Notes: generated by a model from the sequence alone, not told the origin. A stretch of DNA of 64,000 bases from Paramarasmius palmivorus (GCA_037176845.1 JAYKXP010000043.1:1-64000), one strand, 5' to 3'; positions 1 through 11,873 are shown, counted from the stretch's first letter. Numbers and translations are program-made.

Positions 1-215
1 TCTCAACCAGGGCCATAGTCGCTTCCACCGTTACAGCCGTGAAAGCAACCATCTTCTAATGGAGAGGAAAAAAGAAGCGAACGAGAAGGAGTCGCTGAGT
101 GTCTTGAGCGGGGAAAAAATCACATATTGAAGGTGCGCTTTTTGTTGGATTTTTTCATAGTTACATGTATCAATCAATAGTAATACAAACAGGTCCTTTT
201 CGGCGCTTATAAGAT
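1..215. repeat. Segmental-duplication flank: unoccupied version of the site invaded at 12-20 kb
   Basis: Read on the minus strand, this stretch matches three separated pieces of the region upstream of paralogue A2. Positions 1-70 resemble the right flank of the Copia element (20190-20260). Positions about 60-155 resemble 13360-13456, including a shared block around GGTGCGCTTTTTGTTGG. Positions about 165-210 resemble 12005-12047, including CAAACAGG and TTTTCGGCGCTT. The two intervening insertions (TIR element and Copia) are absent here. It is therefore the pre-insertion arrangement of a segment duplicated together with the A gene. The comparison was made by eye. Confidence 0.7.
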
Positions 216-621
216 CTTGCTCGTGTCGCAAATCTGGGAGAAGAGGTGACGCCGCCCCCATCCCGCTTCGAAAGGATCAATCGGACCATACTTCGTTGAA
301 TTTCCGCTGAATCAGCATCAGAAATCCTCGTCATAACATGGGAACCGGGAGATGGGACTTGGGTTGACTCACTTTCAGGGGGGATAGAACGTCGCGAAAA
401 CATCCCATGGTACATTCAGGGAACAATGCTCTGCCCCAATCCATCTATTTCACGGATCCTGACGTGGATCCTAACCAGAATGGGGTATGCTGTATACAAC
501 CGGCGCTTTATACAGCAATATAACCTGTTCTGTCGACTATAGATCACTCTTTGCCCGACATTAAATAAAGTGTCTCGTGTTGCGAACCCATTCTATTCAC
601 TGCACCCCCATCATCCCTCCC
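216..621. other. Upstream region of gene A1, no gene seen
   Basis: No convincing coding sequence. From about 505 to 600 the sequence matches, in reverse, 11890-12010 upstream of paralogue A2, including a shared CCCGACATTAAAT block. The duplicated unit therefore includes the 5' flank and probably the promoter. GGTATGCTGTATACAACC and TTTATACAGCAATATAACC are AT-rich stretches that could carry the promoter, but no clear TATA-to-start spacing can be assigned. Confidence 0.4.
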
Positions 622-3225
622 ATGGCCAGCTTCAACAACTGTTCGAAGATCGCCATCTCTGGTGGAACCTTCACAAAGGCGAATCATGTCTCCAACTTTC
701 ATGTCGTTCATAGGAATGTTGTGAACGTAGCTCAGAGAGAAGAAGAGCGGACTAAATGGGATGATGTGAGTTGATCGCGTTCTAAACTTGAAAAATATGA
801 GCTGACTTCTTGGGCTCAGTACAATCGTGTCAGGATAGGCGACATTTGCATCGAGAGCAGTGTTACTACACTCTCAGCCAGAAGAGGCGAGTACGATGAG
901 GAAGCACGGGCACGATATCGACTAGGGCGAGATATAGGTGTTCGTCGCAACTTCGGCATAGCTCGCCTTCGTGGTGAAGATAAAGAAGATAGGTTTCTAT
1001 GTGTTACATACGAGGGATCCGAAGCTTTCAGGGTTAGTTCTGTCCGTGGTCTGGCCTGAATATTTGACGTAGTTCTCGGCTAGGCTTTCAAACAAGACTT
1101 TGATGACTTCTCCCAAATCAAGTAGGTCGATTATCCCCGCTGGAATACCAACTTCACTGAAAATCTTCAGGGGCGCATTCGTGGCGCAAATATTTGGCTT
1201 CAACGATAACGAACACGGCATACCGGCGTTGATATTCTATGACGGTGGGGGTACTTTTTCTGAATCTTTGCCTTTGTGACTCACTCCGAACTCGTACTTT
1301 CGGCAGCTCTGATTCCACTTGAACGGATTATCTTTGGCGATGATGATCGGGGAGAGGCGCTTCGGTATTCGTACTTCGACTATCAAGTACGTCTCCGGTA
1401 TAATGGATGACCTGAATAACACACCTAACTGACCCAATTAGTTCGGCAGGATGCGGATGGAAATTTCAGACAAGCAACTCGTACGTCTCATTATACCTTC
1501 GTCACAACGTGTAGTAACGGGAACAACAGTATATAACTGAACTCTGGGTTGACCCGAGAACCGGTGCACTGCAGAAAGGGCCAAAAATCGAAAAACCCCC
1601 AAGTCGGGATGTAATAATGATTGGTACCGTCGAAAGCGCCATGCCCAACATTCATTCCAGCTATCTATCCATCTCGACGCTTGGCGACAACGATGCCGTC
1701 TTAGACTATCTCGCAAGGGCATTCACCACTCATACTGTCCTCCGAGCAATTCACTGGGTTCCTGATTCACTAATGGAACATCTGACCGACGAACACATTA
1801 CACCTATTTTGTCGTCCCTCCCCGGTACGATATATAATAGGTATTGTCGACATATTGTTACTAGGTGGCCGGGTGTCAGGGAAAGGCTGCAGTATATGAT
1901 TAGGTGGATGTATGCGACTCCTTCATATATGAATGGAATGCGGAAGAGTCAGGTTGTTATGGATAATGGCTTGGTGCGGTATGTATCAAAAACTAAGCGC
2001 TGAGCGTCGCTGACTGACCTATATAGGTATACTGTCACACCAACGGAGATGAACATACTCCAGGAGATTGAATTAGATTATGCATTGCCTTGGGGAGACT
2101 GGGATACTCGACTACTAGAGATATCATGGCTCGCTCAGGCCCACCACGTGTTCGACCAACTACAGATTCCCGCAGATGAGTGGGAGAATTACAGCGAGTT
2201 CTTGTGTTGCCATTTTTATTCTGTCTAATTGGTTGATATAGCTATGCTTTCCGGTTTTCAAATGCTCCTTACACGCAGCTCAACCCACAAGGAACTCAAT
2301 GTACCCCCGGAAGTCTATCTATTCATACTACCTGCTCCCCATCCATCTGATGAAGAAGGCATCTGGAGATCTTGGGTAGAGGGCAAGAAGTACTTCTGGT
2401 CCTTTGATCCATTTGGGCGAGAGAAGATATCCGATTTTGAGCTAGTAACTTCAGGGGTACCGTCTTTCACTTCCACGATATTTTCCAATAGCGTTAAGTG
2501 GAACCCGAGCAGCTACGACATCATATATAAACTCCAGGTCTTAAAAGGCTTCGACCCAACCACGACTGACTTTGCCGTTGCTACCGGATGTCCTATTCTC
2601 GAAGTCATCGGTGACGATGATCGATTCGAAGACTTTGAAGAACCAAGTTTCGACATGTTACCACCGCAAACTGGCAGACGAGGTTCGTTCAACAGATATT
2701 CCATATATTCTCCTTGGTGCTGATTATCTCGTTGAACAATAGCTACTGTTAAACATCCAAGCCGGGCGTCTCCTGCCCGGTCAAACCATACATCTGGCAC
2801 GAAAGATCTGAGAACAGCGGACACGAAGACTATACGATCTTCGGGCAGGGTGCAAACAAGCTCGAAGCAGTCTCGCAAACCGAGGATTCCCGGGACAGTG
2901 CCACAAAGTCGAGAAGATGTTGCATCGAGAACTCCGAAGGCAGGGGCTAACGAACGTAGACTGGATGTGCCAGGTATGTTTGTATTCCTTGGCTCCCCCT
3001 TATCGTGACCTTTGACATTGTCGTACAGGGCATCGTTTGAGTCCAAAGACCGATACACGACATCCTGCAACGAGAAAAACTACCTCTCTTCGTGCTGCGA
3101 GGCAGTCTGGCGAAGGTGCAGATACTGAACGACGTAAGGATCGTAGACAAACAGATGGGCCTGAGAAGCTCAATCAGCCGATACGTGAAAAGGTAGCTCG
3201 AGCGAAGAAGCCGGCGTGGCGATGA
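622..3225 (+). CDS. Lineage-specific fungal protein, copy A1 of three
   Basis: About 620 residues in roughly ten exons. The start is the ATG at 622 in a CCCATGG context. The N-terminus has a GGTF motif (residue ~15) like that opening many agaricomycete hypothetical proteins. A following segment, VAQIFGFNDNEHGIPALIFYDG, recalls the N-lobe of a protein kinase-like fold, but no catalytic loop is visible. A conserved middle domain spans 1617-2660, and a basic, Ser/Arg/Lys-rich tail ends in TGA at 3223-3225. Introns are 46-60 nt; one (2194-2241) has a GC donor where the paralogues have GT. Paralogues lie at 9332-11873 and 27318-29205 on the minus strand. It is convergent with the gene at 3380-3868. 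Function unknown; the nuclear-looking tail is only an inference. Confidence 0.7.
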
Positions 3226-3379
3226 TCATTGGTTCGTTTGATCGTTGTACCGTACGCCGTGGGCAATAGCCTTACATATGTATAATAACTCATCCTTTCA
3301 CTCTACCGAGACCGTGAGCAGGTCAAAGGTTCGCCGAGCTTTAGAGGAACTTGAAAATCCGAAGATCCTTCATGTTGGA

Positions 3380-3868
3380 TCAGTCAGTCAAACCATATTC
3401 CAATATATCACAGCAAAGCGTCACAAATCCTTCATGATGGATATCTACATTCCTCGTCAAAACCAAGGACGAGAACGAGACTCGAAACTCACCCCATTTC
3501 TCAAAAAGCTTCTCTAACCTCTCCTCCTTCTCTCCTTTCACCAACGGCTCCAACCTCCTCTGATCTCTCCCAACAGTCCTCACAAACTCCTCTACACTCA
3601 ATTCCGGTTCACACGCCTGCGTAATCAAAAACAAATACTCATTGGGATCTCCACGACTTTTAGGATACTCAGGTATCTCCGGGTACAACACTGGGGGTAC
3701 GAGCGCGGGATGGCAGTGGTAGTTGACCCATAGGAATCTTCGGAAACAAGCTTGAGCTGCGATAATTTGATCGTATGGCGCGACGTTTTGGAGACGCTCA
3801 GGTTGGTGTGTTTGGACCCAGCGTAGGCATTCTGAGAAGGTGATGAGGTAGCCTGCGCAGCGTGGCAT
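3380..3868 (-). CDS. Small conserved fungal protein of unknown function
   Basis: Open frame of about 163 codons from the ATG at 3866-3868 (MPRCAGYLITFSECLRWVQ) to a stop at 3380. Upstream in-frame codons exist, but they run into the 5' end of the divergent MYND gene at 3988, so the internal Met is preferred. The C-terminal third is hydrophilic, rich in Glu and Lys (KGEKEERLEKLFEKWGEF), and likely helical. The divergent start lies only 120 bp away, implying a shared promoter region. Pieces of the same gene recur near paralogue A3 at about 26755-26820 and 27061-27234, which shows that it was carried in the A1-type duplicated unit. A possible GTGAGT donor after KWG would shorten the tail. No family recognised. 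Confidence 0.55.
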   Translation of the reverse strand: MPRCAGYLITFSECLRWVQTHQPERLQNVAPYDQIIAAQACFRRFLWVNYHCHPALVPPVLYPEIPEYPKSRGDPNEYLFLITQACEPELSVEEFVRTVGRDQRRLEPLVKGEKEERLEKLFEKWGEFRVSFSSLVLTRNVDIHHEGFVTLCCDILEYGLTD

Positions 3869-3987
3869 GGTTGAACTTGATGGTGAGCAGGAGGAAAAAG
3901 AGAGAAAGACGCCGCGGGAGCGTTTAATTTCCAATCCCGATCCGAGACACATGGCCGCTCGTCGACTCTGCTTCAACTTCAACCATC

Positions 3988-5182
3988 ATGGCAAAAGGAA
4001 AAGGCAAAGACAAAACGCCGCTCATGAAGAGCCATTCTCGTATAACCGGACATTGTCATACATGTCAAAAGTCGCCTCAAGATCTGGGGAGAGATAAACC
4101 TTTTGCTGCGTGTAGCAAATGTCGAGAGGTATTTTAGCCCCTTTTTTACCTTTGGGCGACGTGCTCACGTCTTTTTTGGTGCTAGGTCGTCTATTGCGTA
4201 TGTCTCTATCCGTAGATATCGATAACGTCTCACACGAAACCGAAACCCTAACAGAGCGTAGAATGTCAACGTCAAAACTGGCCTGTACACAAGATGCCTT
4301 GCGCCATGTCCAAGGAGCGGAAGGCGATGTTGGCTGATAAACCTGGTAAAGCGAATAGTACTGCTCGATTTACACGATGGTGAGTTCTACCGTCATCTCT
4401 ACTTACCCCAATCTCACCGAAAACCTACGCATCTCCACACAGGTTTGACACCCCAATCAAACTCGATATCTTCCGCCAAGCCATCATGCACGCTCTCGAC
4501 GTCCCCAACCACCCTGAACGCGTCGACCAAAAAATCTTCCTCATGGAATGTGATTTACACCCCGACCACTCCAACCGACGGCCTGAGGATAAATACATTC
4601 TCAAAAAAGGGCAGATGTTCCCTCGGGAGGACATCATCGGTCGCGACCAAGAAGGGACTCTTGCGCATCATGCACAGTTTTTTCAGTATTTGAAGGTTCA
4701 AGATGATATCGTCAAGGGTAGAGGACAGTTGGGTGTCGTTCCGGTGATTATGCTGGATGTGAGTAATAATAAAGATGAAGGAAAGACGGCGATACCGAGT
4801 TGGTGGCCGTTGGCGTTGCCCGGGACTGTGGAACAGGCGAGAGAGATTCTGAAGGATACGAAATGGGGGAATGTGTTTTGGGTGCGTTTTCACATTGCGC
4901 ATATACTCGAGCGCTTCTGACATGGACGCGTTGGTTTGGTAGATGTCTCGACTCCGCGACACACTCGCAGTTCCAGAAAGCATGTTGGTGTTCAACAACG
5001 GCTCAGCGATGTTACCGGATCATCTACTTCGAGATACACCCATTACGGATTCGGTGTGGGTTAGCGTTGAAAGACATACGAACGATCCGAATAGGAAAGA
5101 GAATGAGGAGAATGGGGAGTTGGCTCGCGGGGAGAGGGATGTGGATTTCGATATGAATTTGGACAATTGTTGTATTATGTAG
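3988..5182 (+). CDS. MYND-type zinc-finger protein
   Basis: Five exons give a protein of about 270 residues. The N-terminus is basic (MAKGKGKDKTPL). It is followed by a complete MYND finger split by two introns: CHTC, then CSKC, CREVVYC, SVEC and HKMPC, fitting the C-x2-C / C-x2-C / C-x3-C / H-x3-C pattern. MYND fingers bind proline-rich partners and are common in fungal regulators. The large second part (4443-4880) and an acidic, Asn-rich C-terminus ending in DNCCIM show no further domain I recognise. The start is the first ATG after the short divergent promoter shared with the minus-strand gene at 3868. Introns are short GT-AG; the exon carrying only VVYC is 12 nt, a micro-exon. Confidence 0.75.
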
Positions 5183-5650
5183 GGAGTAGGGATGGTATGG
5201 CTCCGAGTATCGCGTGTGGGTGCACTCTCAACTTGAAGCTTGAAGGTTCCTCCAGGCTCCGGTAGAATCACCAAGGAGCGACTGGAATCGAGCTTCAAGT
5301 GCTGTTATTTGCCTTGAATGTGTTGTCATCTCTGTTCAGTTGAGAAACAAGATTTCATGCAAAAAAGGTAACGAGGCTTTAATTCACCTGGAGAAATGAT
5401 AAAGCAAAGGGATACAGGTGTGAATGAGCGTGGGGCTAATACATAAGGGACTACAAGAAAATCATAAAGGAGCGTACAGGTCACAAGGTAATACTGAGCT
5501 ACGGATATAAGAATGCTGACGAACGTCCAGGTTAAGAGCTAATCGATACAACAAACGGAAAGAAGCAACTCGAGACCAGGCTCGCAGTCGACCGATAAAT
5601 AGACGAATACGAAAATTCAAGTCATTTAGAACCAACCGAAAGAGGTCCCC
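5183..5650. other. Intergenic, no gene seen
   Basis: About 470 bp between two convergent loci. A short inverted pair, CTTCAAGCTT, sits near 5235 and 5290 and could act in 3'-end formation. The 5330-5560 part is A-rich with no open frame longer than about 60 codons that looks coding. Confidence 0.4.
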
Positions 5651-7520
5651 CTACTGCTGCTTCATCCTCTTTTTAGGCAGGTATTCGCCCGAACCATCGC
5701 CATGATCTTCTGCTGGAACACGCGAGCTACCACCTCCAAGCTGAGCCCTGCTCGAACTAGAACGTGCTCCGAGACCAGCATTAATCCGAGTGGAACTGTT
5801 TGTGGCACCACCAGAACCCGTAGATTGACCTGCAACACTTCTCTGATGCCGATTAGAACGTCGTACAGGTGCCTGCACGTCCAAATTTCCCCGCGCAGAG
5901 GATTGCATGTCTGGTGGATCCTGGTTTGAACTCTGCCCAAGACGAACGTCCACACCACTGTCGATCAGAGAACGAGCCCTTGGAGGATTGGCCGGAACCG
6001 GAGGTTGCGTAGACGTGCTTGTACCCTGTCTGGGTTCTGATACCGTGTCTGTTGTCAACTCGGGCGGCCGAGTTGGTAGGAGAGCAGCCGCTTCCCCATA
6101 CTTTCGTTTTCCCAGCCAACCTGGAAAGGGCAAGGGCGATCCCAACCTATTTTGAGGTGTCGGTGAAGATCCAGGCGACGAATCGCGAGTATAACCTGTG
6201 TCCGTCATTGCGACCTGGCGTTTTCCACCTCTGGATAGACCAAGCGTGCTGTCTCCGAGTCGGTTGGGCCTTTCCAAGAGAGGCGACTTGGCACCGCGTC
6301 CAGGATTACGACGCTGACCATGAACATCGCTATGCTGGAGGACCCGTAACAGTGGACTGAGGCGGACCTGGAGGAATAACAGTTGACTCTTCTATGTCGT
6401 CAAGAGCATATGAAGCTTCTCGTCGGCCAGCCTCTTCATCTTCTTCCTCTCTTTCAGCTTCGTCATCTGAAGAATCGGCGTAGTCGTAGTTCCCCAAGTC
6501 ATCCATCACGCAGAGGCCGCTTTCCTTTGTCCTGTGGTTGGTCTACATCGTCGTCGTCCTCGTTTTCGACTTTGCCTTCGTACTTTCTTATCTTCTTCCA
6601 GTCGTAGATCTTGTCACCACGCTCGTACAGTGGCGGCTTCCACCTCGGACCTGTGTAATCATCACCCATCCATAGGCTGGCAATATTGAAAATTGTCGCG
6701 ATTCGATTGAAGTGCGAGGCGCGCTTCGTCCGAGAGCCTGAGAAGAGAAACCTTCTGAGCGGCGTTCAAGGATGGATATGGTTTTCAATATTTGCTAGCT
6801 GCACTTGATCATACGGAGCTGTAGCCGTTATTTGTCATTTCCACCGATGGCATCCAACTCGTGATTGAAACGAAGGGGAACAAAGGTGTAAGTCCAGAAT
6901 TCGCCCTTCGGAAGAAGCGTGAAGGCCTGATTGAGAACAAGTTTTTATCATAAATCCAAGAACCTTGCTAAGGGGCGTTTCTCCCCTTCCACTAGTAATA
7001 GATGTCCCGAAGAACTTGCGTTGTTGGAATGAGAATGAACTTAGCACCGGCGTCGAATGCTGGTAGACACTAAACCGTCATGTCAGTCACGCAGAACTGT
7101 ATTATGGCACCGCAATTCATTCACGTACTGACACCGATATTGTCCAACGTATTCACATCGATTTCCTTGAGCCAGTGAGCCTTCAAATGAGTTAGCTGGG
7201 AGATTGACAATTGTCAACGATAGGAATTCCGAGTCCGAATTGAACACTCACAAGAGCTTCTCCGCGTCGCATGAAAAAAAGTCATTATCATGATTGTTGC
7301 GAAAGCTCTCCCGGGTCGGTGTACAGCGTTTCCCGTAGCGAGAACTCTTCTTGAGCAATTTGCCGAGAATCCTTCCGTTTTGCTTCCTCCTACCGCCCTT
7401 GGATCTGGAGAACCATCTTGTTTGTCAGAGCTGGTGCCAGGGATATACGAAGAGCCTTCGCCCTCGGAGTCGTTGGAATATGGGATTTCGGCGCCACAGA
7501 TCATTACAGACAATAGCTGC
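5651..7520 (-). pseudogene. Decayed gene, unrecognised family
   Basis: Coding-looking pieces lie in order on the minus strand but cannot be joined without stops or frame changes. Near 7285-7160 are two splice-bounded exons reading LTHLKAHWLKEIDVNTLDNI. At 7070-6850 a stretch containing DAGAKFILIPTTQVLRDIYY is followed by in-frame stops and then TLLPKGEFWTYTFVPLRFNH. At 6760-6560 comes QKVSLLRLSDEARLALQ followed, in another frame, by GPRWKPPLYERGDKIYDWKK and an acidic run. At 6500-6380 is a Glu/Asp-rich block, and at 6277-5651 an open low-complexity Ser/Gly/Pro/Arg-rich C-terminus ending KKRMKQQ. The order and codon choice suggest one gene of about 500 residues, now broken. A highly intronic living gene is the alternative. 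Confidence 0.45.
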
Positions 7521-7616
7521 ATGTTGATGGGAAGGTATCAAGGGCCCAAAAGGCAGCACATGATTAGAAACTGGTCCGTGCGCACCAACTTCTCTTTCCC
7601 GCTACCGCTCAAAGCC

Positions 7617-9065
7617 ATGTCAATCGACGAACCCATCCTCATCCCAATCACCACAATCCAACCTACATTCACCAATGTAATCAAAGAAGTATACGATGGT
7701 CTTATTCCGAGTGAGAATATTTGGGTATCTCAATACCACGGTACGTGCGTACCCCGCCTCCAAAGTTTGAATTGAAGCTAACGCTAGACATGGCTAGGCA
7801 CGGAGTCGACACACGCCAGAATCCGTGTATCTCTCGACGAGGAGGATAGGCAGAAGGTTGTTTTTGAGCCGAACAACGCAGAGTCTAAAAAGTTGGCACT
7901 CGGTTCATCACAGTCATCTTACACCGTCAACAACACGACACTCCTCATCCCAACCCAAACCTACACACACGCCGAACCCCCTTCTCGAATAACCGCTTTA
8001 GCCGTCTCAGATGACCGGTCGCAATTCGCGATTGGGCTTTTAGATGGGTCTGGGTACCTCTACCCCATCACTCCCCAGTCAACCTCAACGCCAGAAAAAT
8101 ACCTCCATCCCCACACACCTACGACACAGCCCCAGTCCCTCGTAGACCCCAGCATTCCTGGGAATAGGAAGGCACACAAAAGCACCATCAACGCCCTAAC
8201 ATTCTTCCCTTCGTCTAGGGTTTTACTGAGCGCAGGAGCAGATTTCGCGATACGTGTGTTTCCTGCTGAGCCTCCTTCCCCTACTCCCAACCCAAACACC
8301 CCAAACACCACTACCACAAACACAACGACCACCGCAGCACACCCAGCACGCACTCTAACAGCCCACACACGCCCAATAACCAGTATCGCTATCAACCCCC
8401 ACGATCGTGGCCGAACCGTCCTTTCCGCGTCGTTAGATGGCTCGGTTAGAGTGTGGAATGTAGCTTCGGGGACGGAGGTTACGGAAAAGCGGGTTAGACA
8501 TGGTGGGAGTGGTGTTGTTGATATGGTTCTCTCTAACACGGAGACAGAGAAGGGAAAGGTGTATACAGCAATCCAAGACGGCTCTTTCGAAGTTTATACC
8601 GTGGATCTAGTCGGCGAAGCGGGGAGTAGGAGGGTGTTCAAGTCGACGAGGTCGAGTGCGGGGCCGATGAGTGCGATTGCCGTCGCCGTTGGGGAAGGGG
8701 TGATGGCGGTTGGGTATGCAAGTGGGTTGGTTAGTTTGTATACGATAGAAGGGGAACTGGAAACGGCACTGGAGAAACCGGTGGTGACGTTCCGCCGGAA
8801 TACAGCGGCTATTGAGGCGCTGTCATTCCTTGGAGGTGTAGAAGGAGCGGAGGTGAAGTTGGGGATAGCTACGGCGGATGGGTTGCCTTGGATTGCCGGT
8901 ATTACTTTGGGTAAGGAGGAAGAGAAGGAGGTGGAAGTACGGGCATACGCAGAACTGACAGGCGGTGAGATCGACGCTGTTAGGGATATTGTAGCACTTG
9001 GGTCGCCAGCAGAGGTATGGACGGTATGTGATGATGGGGTTGTTAGACGGTATGTTATTCCTTAA
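7617..9065 (+). CDS. WD40-repeat protein resembling proteasome assembly chaperone Rpn14/PAAF1, copy 1
   Basis: Two exons: ATG at 7617, one 57-nt intron (7741-7797), TAA at 9063-9065, giving about 463 residues. The N-terminus starts MSIDEPILIPITTIQPTF. WD repeats follow; the clearest are INALTFFPSSRVLLSAGADF and DRGRTVLSASLDGSVRVWN. The DRGR-x-VLSAS-x-DG signature matches my recollection of PAAF1/Rpn14, which binds the Rpt ATPases during assembly of the 19S proteasome base. This assignment rests on motif memory, not a search. A threonine/asparagine-rich insert (about 8285-8345) separates two repeats. The gene is convergent with A2, and the pair is repeated as 24009-25428 plus 27318-29205. Which copy is ancestral cannot be told from this sequence. 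Confidence 0.7.
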
Positions 9066-9331
9066 CTTACTGTATACTCTATGTGTTACTGTAGGAGCCT
9101 TTGTATGTATAACGAGCAAAAGAAACGCGTATTATATCCCATTACGACAGTCCATGGTTTTGTTATCCATCGAGAGTAGCGCGTTGCAGATTGAAGAGTG
9201 ACCGGTGACCTCTGGCGCTAGGCTTCTTTAAATTTCTTCAACACCATAACGTTCACTTCGCAGTTCTATGTATACACGCCCATATCTCCACCTGTTACCT
9301 ATTATCTGCGCAATATGTATAACCTTGAGAT
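9066..9331. other. Convergent 3' region shared by both WD40 copies
   Basis: This 266-bp tail matches 25429-25640 behind the second WD40 copy, with common blocks such as TGTATGTATAACGAGC and GCCCATATCTCCACCTGTTACC. The duplicated unit therefore continues past the WD40 stop codon. No gene is seen. Confidence 0.55.
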
Positions 9332-11873
9332 TCAAATTTGATTTTCGACTCGGACATCAACAAACCACAAACTCTCTGCACCTTCGCCACACTGCCCCGC
9401 AGCACGAAGAGAGGTAATATTTCTCGTCGCAGGAAAACTGGCGTGTCGCGCCATTAGAATTCGAACTCGAACGATGCCCTGTACAACGAACGCGACGATA
9501 AGGTCGAGCCAAGGAACCATACATAGGCCAAACATACCTGTTTACATTCGTTGGCCCCTGTCCTTGAAGTCCTTAATGGAACGTCTATGCTTTCTCAACC
9601 TTTCCGCTCTGCTCCAAGACCCTGTGGTTTGCGAGCCGACTCGTTGCTTCGAGCTCGTTCGAACCCTACGCGAAGATTTCATAACCTTTGCATCCGCCGC
9701 TCCTACATTCTTTGTGCGAGATTTACGGTTTAACCAGAAGGTGGACGCCCGGCTTGGACGTTTAAAAGTGCCTATTGTTCAACGAGATAGTCAGCACCAA
9801 GGAGAAGATATGGGATGTCGGTTGAACGAACCTCGTCTGCGAGCTCGCGGTGGTAACATGTCAGAACTTGGTTCTTCGAAGTCTTCAAATCGATCATCAT
9901 CACCGATGATTTCGATAATAGGATAGCCGGCAGCAATGGCAAAGTCAGTCGTGGTTGGGTCGAAGCCTTTGAAGACCTGGAGTTTATACATGATGTCGTA
10001 CTGGCTTGGGCTCCATTTATGACCAGTGGCATATATTTTGGAAGTAAAAGATGGTATTCCTGAAATTGCTAGCTCAAGATCAGATAATCTTTCTTGCCCA
10101 AGTGGGTCAAAGGACCAGAAGTACTTCTCGCCCTCTACCCAAGATCTCCAGATGCCTTCATCGTCACATGGTTGGGGAATAGGCAGTATGAATAGATAGA
10201 CTTTCGGGGGTACATTGAGTTCCTTGTGCGGTGAGCTGCGTGTAAGGAGCATTTCAAAACGGGGAAGCATAGCTATATCAACCAATTAGACAGGATATAA
10301 ATGGCAACGCAAGAACTCACAATAATCCTCCCACTCATCTGCATGAATCTGTAGTTGGTCGAACACGTGGTGTGCCTGAGCGATCCATGATCTGTCTAGA
10401 TGTTGCGCGGGGCGTAAAAAATCTAAGCGAATCTCCTGCAGTTCATTCATCTCCTTTGGTGTGACAGTCGACCTGTCCTTATGGTCAGTCAACGTCATTC
10501 AGCACTTGGTTTTTTATACATACCGCACTAGTCCATTATCCATAACGACCCGACTCCTCCCCATTGCATGTGAATGAGGAGTCATATTCATCCACCTGAA
10601 CATATACCGCAGCCCTTCCCTGGGACCCGGCCACCTAGCAACGATACGTCGAGAGTGCATATTAAATATCGTACCGGGGCTGAGGGACGACAGCACAGGT
10701 GTAACGTGTTCGTTGGCCAGATGTTCCTTAAATGGTCTAGGATACCAATGAATTGCTTGGAAGACAGTCTGAGTGGGGAGCGTCCTTGCGAGATATGCCA
10801 AGACTGTGTCGTTGTCTCTCAGCGCTGAGATGGGTAGATAATTGGAATGAATGTTGGGCATGGCGCCTTCAACGGTATTATTCACTAATAGACCTAATTT
10901 TGAGGATCGCTCAATGCATGGCCCTTTCTGCAGTGCACCAGTTCTTTGGTCAACCCAGGATTCAGCTATAAACTGTTGTTCCTGTTACTATATGTTTTGA
11001 TGTGGGTATAATGAAACGTACGAGTACTTCATCCTGAATCTCTGAAATTTCCATCCGCATCCTACTGAACTAATTGAGATAGTTAGATGTCGTTCCAATT
11101 ATATCGGGGACATACTTGATACTCGAAGTACGAACGCTGAAGCGGCAAAATGTCACCATCATTGTCATTGATAATCCTTTCAAGTGGAATCAGAGCTATC
11201 CAAAGGACAAGTTCGGAGTAAGTAACAAAGGCAAAGATTCAGAGAAAGTACCGCACCATCATAGAATAGTAACGCCGGTATACCGTGTTCGTTATCGTTG
11301 AAGCCAAAGATTTGTGCCACATTTTCGTGTCTAGAAACTTTCAGTAAAGTTCGTGTTTGAACAAGGGTTACCAACCTACTTGAATCGAGAGAATTTGTCA
11401 AAGTCTTGCTTGAAAGCCTATCCGAGCGCTACGTCAACTTCTATGCAAGTCAGACCATGGACAGAACTGACCTCGAAAGCCTCGGATCCCTCGTATGTAA
11501 CACATAGGAACTTGTCTTCTCTATCTTCGCCACGAAGGCGAGCTATGCCGAAGTTGCGACGAACACCTAGGTCTCGCCCTACTCGATATTGTTTTCGTGC
11601 TTCCTCATCGTAATCGCTTCTTGATGTAGCAATGTTGCTCTCGATGCATATGTCGCCTATTTTGATACGATTGTACTGAGCCCAAGAAGTCAGCTCATAT
11701 CGTCAAGTTTCAGAACATGATCAACTCACATCATCCCATCTAGTCCGCTCTTCTTCTCTCTGAGCTACGTTCACAACATCCCCATGAACAATATGAAAGT
11801 TGGAGACATGATTTGCCCTTGTGAAGGTTCCACCAGAGATGGCGATCTTTGAACAGTTGTCGAAGTTGGCCAT
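9332..11873 (-). CDS. Lineage-specific fungal protein, copy A2 of three
   Basis: Full-length paralogue of A1 on the minus strand. The start is the ATG at 11871-11873 (MANFDNCSKIAISGGTF), and the same GGTF N-terminus, HENVAQIFGFNDNEHGIPAL segment and conserved middle domain (10885-9790) follow. The intron equivalent to the GC-AG intron of A1 has an ordinary GTGAGT donor here. The last exon differs by small indels, so the basic tail ends ESLWFVDVRVENQI at 9332 instead of the longer Lys/Arg tail of A1. The gene is convergent with WD40 copy 1. Its upstream flank, homologous to 1-600, has been split by the TIR element at 12049 and the Copia at 13457. Function unknown. Confidence 0.65.

Noticed and set aside
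8060..8539. Minus-strand frame opposite the WD40 gene, recurring at 24450-24776
   Set aside because: A hydrophobic shadow of the Thr/Pro-rich WD40 coding strand, conserved only because the sense gene is duplicated.
9474..9926. Plus-strand open frame of 150 codons, with a matching one at 27459-28028
   Set aside because: Both are antisense to the C-terminal exons of the A genes; the sense frames are splice-supported and conserved in three copies.
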